A DNA stretch of 64,000 nt, taken from Verrucomicrobiaceae bacterium. Its GTDB lineage: Bacteria > Verrucomicrobiota > Verrucomicrobiia > Verrucomicrobiales > Verrucomicrobiaceae. A model generated the notes under the pieces. The model did not search any database. It was not told where the DNA came from and worked only from the letters and a program-made list of their open reading frames with translations. Below, in pieces: positions 63,144 through 64,000 of this stretch; position 1 is the stretch's first letter, and every line of letters begins with the position of its first letter. The position numbers and the translations under genes are program-made. Where the stretch lies: the NCBI GenBank assembly GCA_947458455.1, contig CANGYJ010000010.1, positions 117,832-181,831 on the forward strand, written 5' to 3'.

Positions 63144-63186
63144 GACGATTCTTCTTGGGTAAAGGGGGTTCAGTGAGGGATGAAGA

Positions 63187-64000
63187 TCAGGATTTGCTGC
63201 CGCCGCGTTGCTCGACGATCTGCTCGACGATCTGCTGGGGAACCTGCTCAAAGTGCGAGGGCTGCATGCTATAGCTAGCACGTCCGGAGGAAAGGGTGCG
63301 GATGGCGGTGGAATAACCGAACATCTCAGCGAGGGGGACCTCTGCACGAAGAACAGCAGTGGCACCGCGCATGTCCATCCCCTGAATCTTACCACGGCGG
63401 CGGTTCAAGTCACCGAGGATGTCACCTTGATAGTCTTCTGGTGTGGAGGCTTCTACGGCCATGATAGGCTCAAGGAGGATGCACTTCGCTTTCTTGAGAG
63501 CGTCTTTGACCGCGAAGATGCCGGCCATTTTGAAGGCGTTTTCGTTGGAATCGACGTCGTGGCTCGATCCGTCGATTAGCTCAATATGCATGTCGATCAC
63601 CGGATAACCTGCGATGATGCCATTGAGGGCAGCTTCGATACAGCCATTCTTGGCTGGGTTGATGAATTCTTTCGGGATGGTGCCGCCGACGACCTTGTTT
63701 TCGACCACGATGCCGCTGCCTTTTTCACCAGGACGGACGTTGATGACGACGTGGCCATACTGACCACGACCACCGGACTGCTTAACGAGCTTACCTTCGC
63801 CACCAGCTGCCTGGGTGAGAGTCTCACGGTAAGCGATCTGCGGCTTGCCCGTGTTGGTTTCCACCTTGTGCTCGCGCTTGAGGCGGTCGCAGAGAATTTC
63901 GAGATGCAACTCTCCCATGCCGGCGATGATGACCTGACCGGTTTCTTCGTCGGTTTTGACGAAGAAAGTCGGATCTTCTTCCGAGAGGCGCTGAAGTGCA
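63187..64000 (-). CDS. fusA: Elongation factor G, C-terminal part
   Basis: Translocation GTPase; only the 3' part is in the window, about 271 codons, and the G domain lies beyond the right edge. Visible: domain III/IV boundary [60 protein letters not shown], domain V with [34 protein letters not shown] and [20 protein letters not shown]. Ends with a short [12 protein letters not shown] tail. Its place joins the str and S10 gene groups. Confidence 0.97.
   Translation of the reverse strand, partial: ALQRLSEEDPTFFVKTDEETGQVIIAGMGELHLEILCDRLKREHKVETNTGKPQIAYRETLTQAAGGEGKLVKQSGGRGQYGHVVINVRPGEKGSGIVVENKVVGGTIPKEFINPAKNGCIEAALNGIIAGYPVIDMHIELIDGSSHDVDSNENAFKMAGIFAVKDALKKAKCILLEPIMAVEASTPEDYQGDILGDLNRRRGKIQGMDMRGATAVLRAEVPLAEMFGYSTAIRTLSSGRASYSMQPSHFEQVPQQIVEQIVEQRGGSKS

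Overview
The window is a gene-dense, GC-rich bacterial chromosome segment. The mixture of genes points to Verrucomicrobiota, probably a Verrucomicrobiaceae/Prosthecobacter-like genome: a DUF1501 Tat-exported protein, an SHD1-domain metalloprotease, many Gfo/Idh- and propeller-type proteins, weak or absent Shine-Dalgarno sequences, and several families of intergenic palindromic repeats. This placement is inferred from gene content only. I see no tRNA, rRNA, CRISPR array, insertion sequence or prophage.

Layout. Positions 1-20.5 kb are mostly housekeeping genes on the minus strand: the 5' part of trpE, a kinase-like unknown, a C4 zinc-ribbon coiled-coil protein, xseA, a SMP-30 lactonase, a CarF/PEDS1-type lipid desaturase, an rsmA-Nudix fusion, creC, nnr, rnhA, a DsbD-N-like protein, an orphan antitoxin with a decayed toxin, asnS, a hybrid sensor kinase and cinA. 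Plus-strand dhaK and a Fur-family regulator are interspersed. At 20.6-24.4 kb a two-gene accessory module sits between core genes cinA and gnd. It encodes two different P-loop ATPases, the second with a winged helix and kinesin-light-chain-like TPRs, behind a 34-bp dyad that overlaps a possible promoter. This is the best candidate for an undescribed system.

Positions 24.4-50 kb carry gnd, trpA (followed by an ankyrin-like secreted protein and a second, diverged copy of the trpA 3' end), an FKBP, trmD, an Ate/Bpt-like transferase, a CPBP protease, an A-type Fe-S carrier, a Gfo/Idh oxidoreductase, a Tm-1-like protein, an SHD1 metalloprotease, an aldo/keto reductase, a class-III aminotransferase, murG, a membrane-anchored PQQ-like propeller, a LysR regulator divergent from an MECR-like reductase, algD, an MFS transporter, DUF1501 and a NodT/OprM-type outer-membrane factor.

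Positions 49.7-64 kb are the str/S10/spc ribosomal gene cluster on the minus strand. In transcription order it reads fusA(partial)-rpsJ-rplC-rplD-rplW-rplB-rpsS-[secreted coiled-coil protein]-rplV-rpsC-rplP-rpmC-rpsQ-rplN-rplX-rplE-rpsH-rplF-rplR-rpsE-rplO-secY-map-[RlmI-like methyltransferase]. It lacks tuf, rpsN, rpmD and adk at their usual places. A 262-aa predicted exported protein is inserted between rpsS and rplV, several ribosomal proteins have low-complexity tails, and SecY has an extra C-terminal membrane helix.
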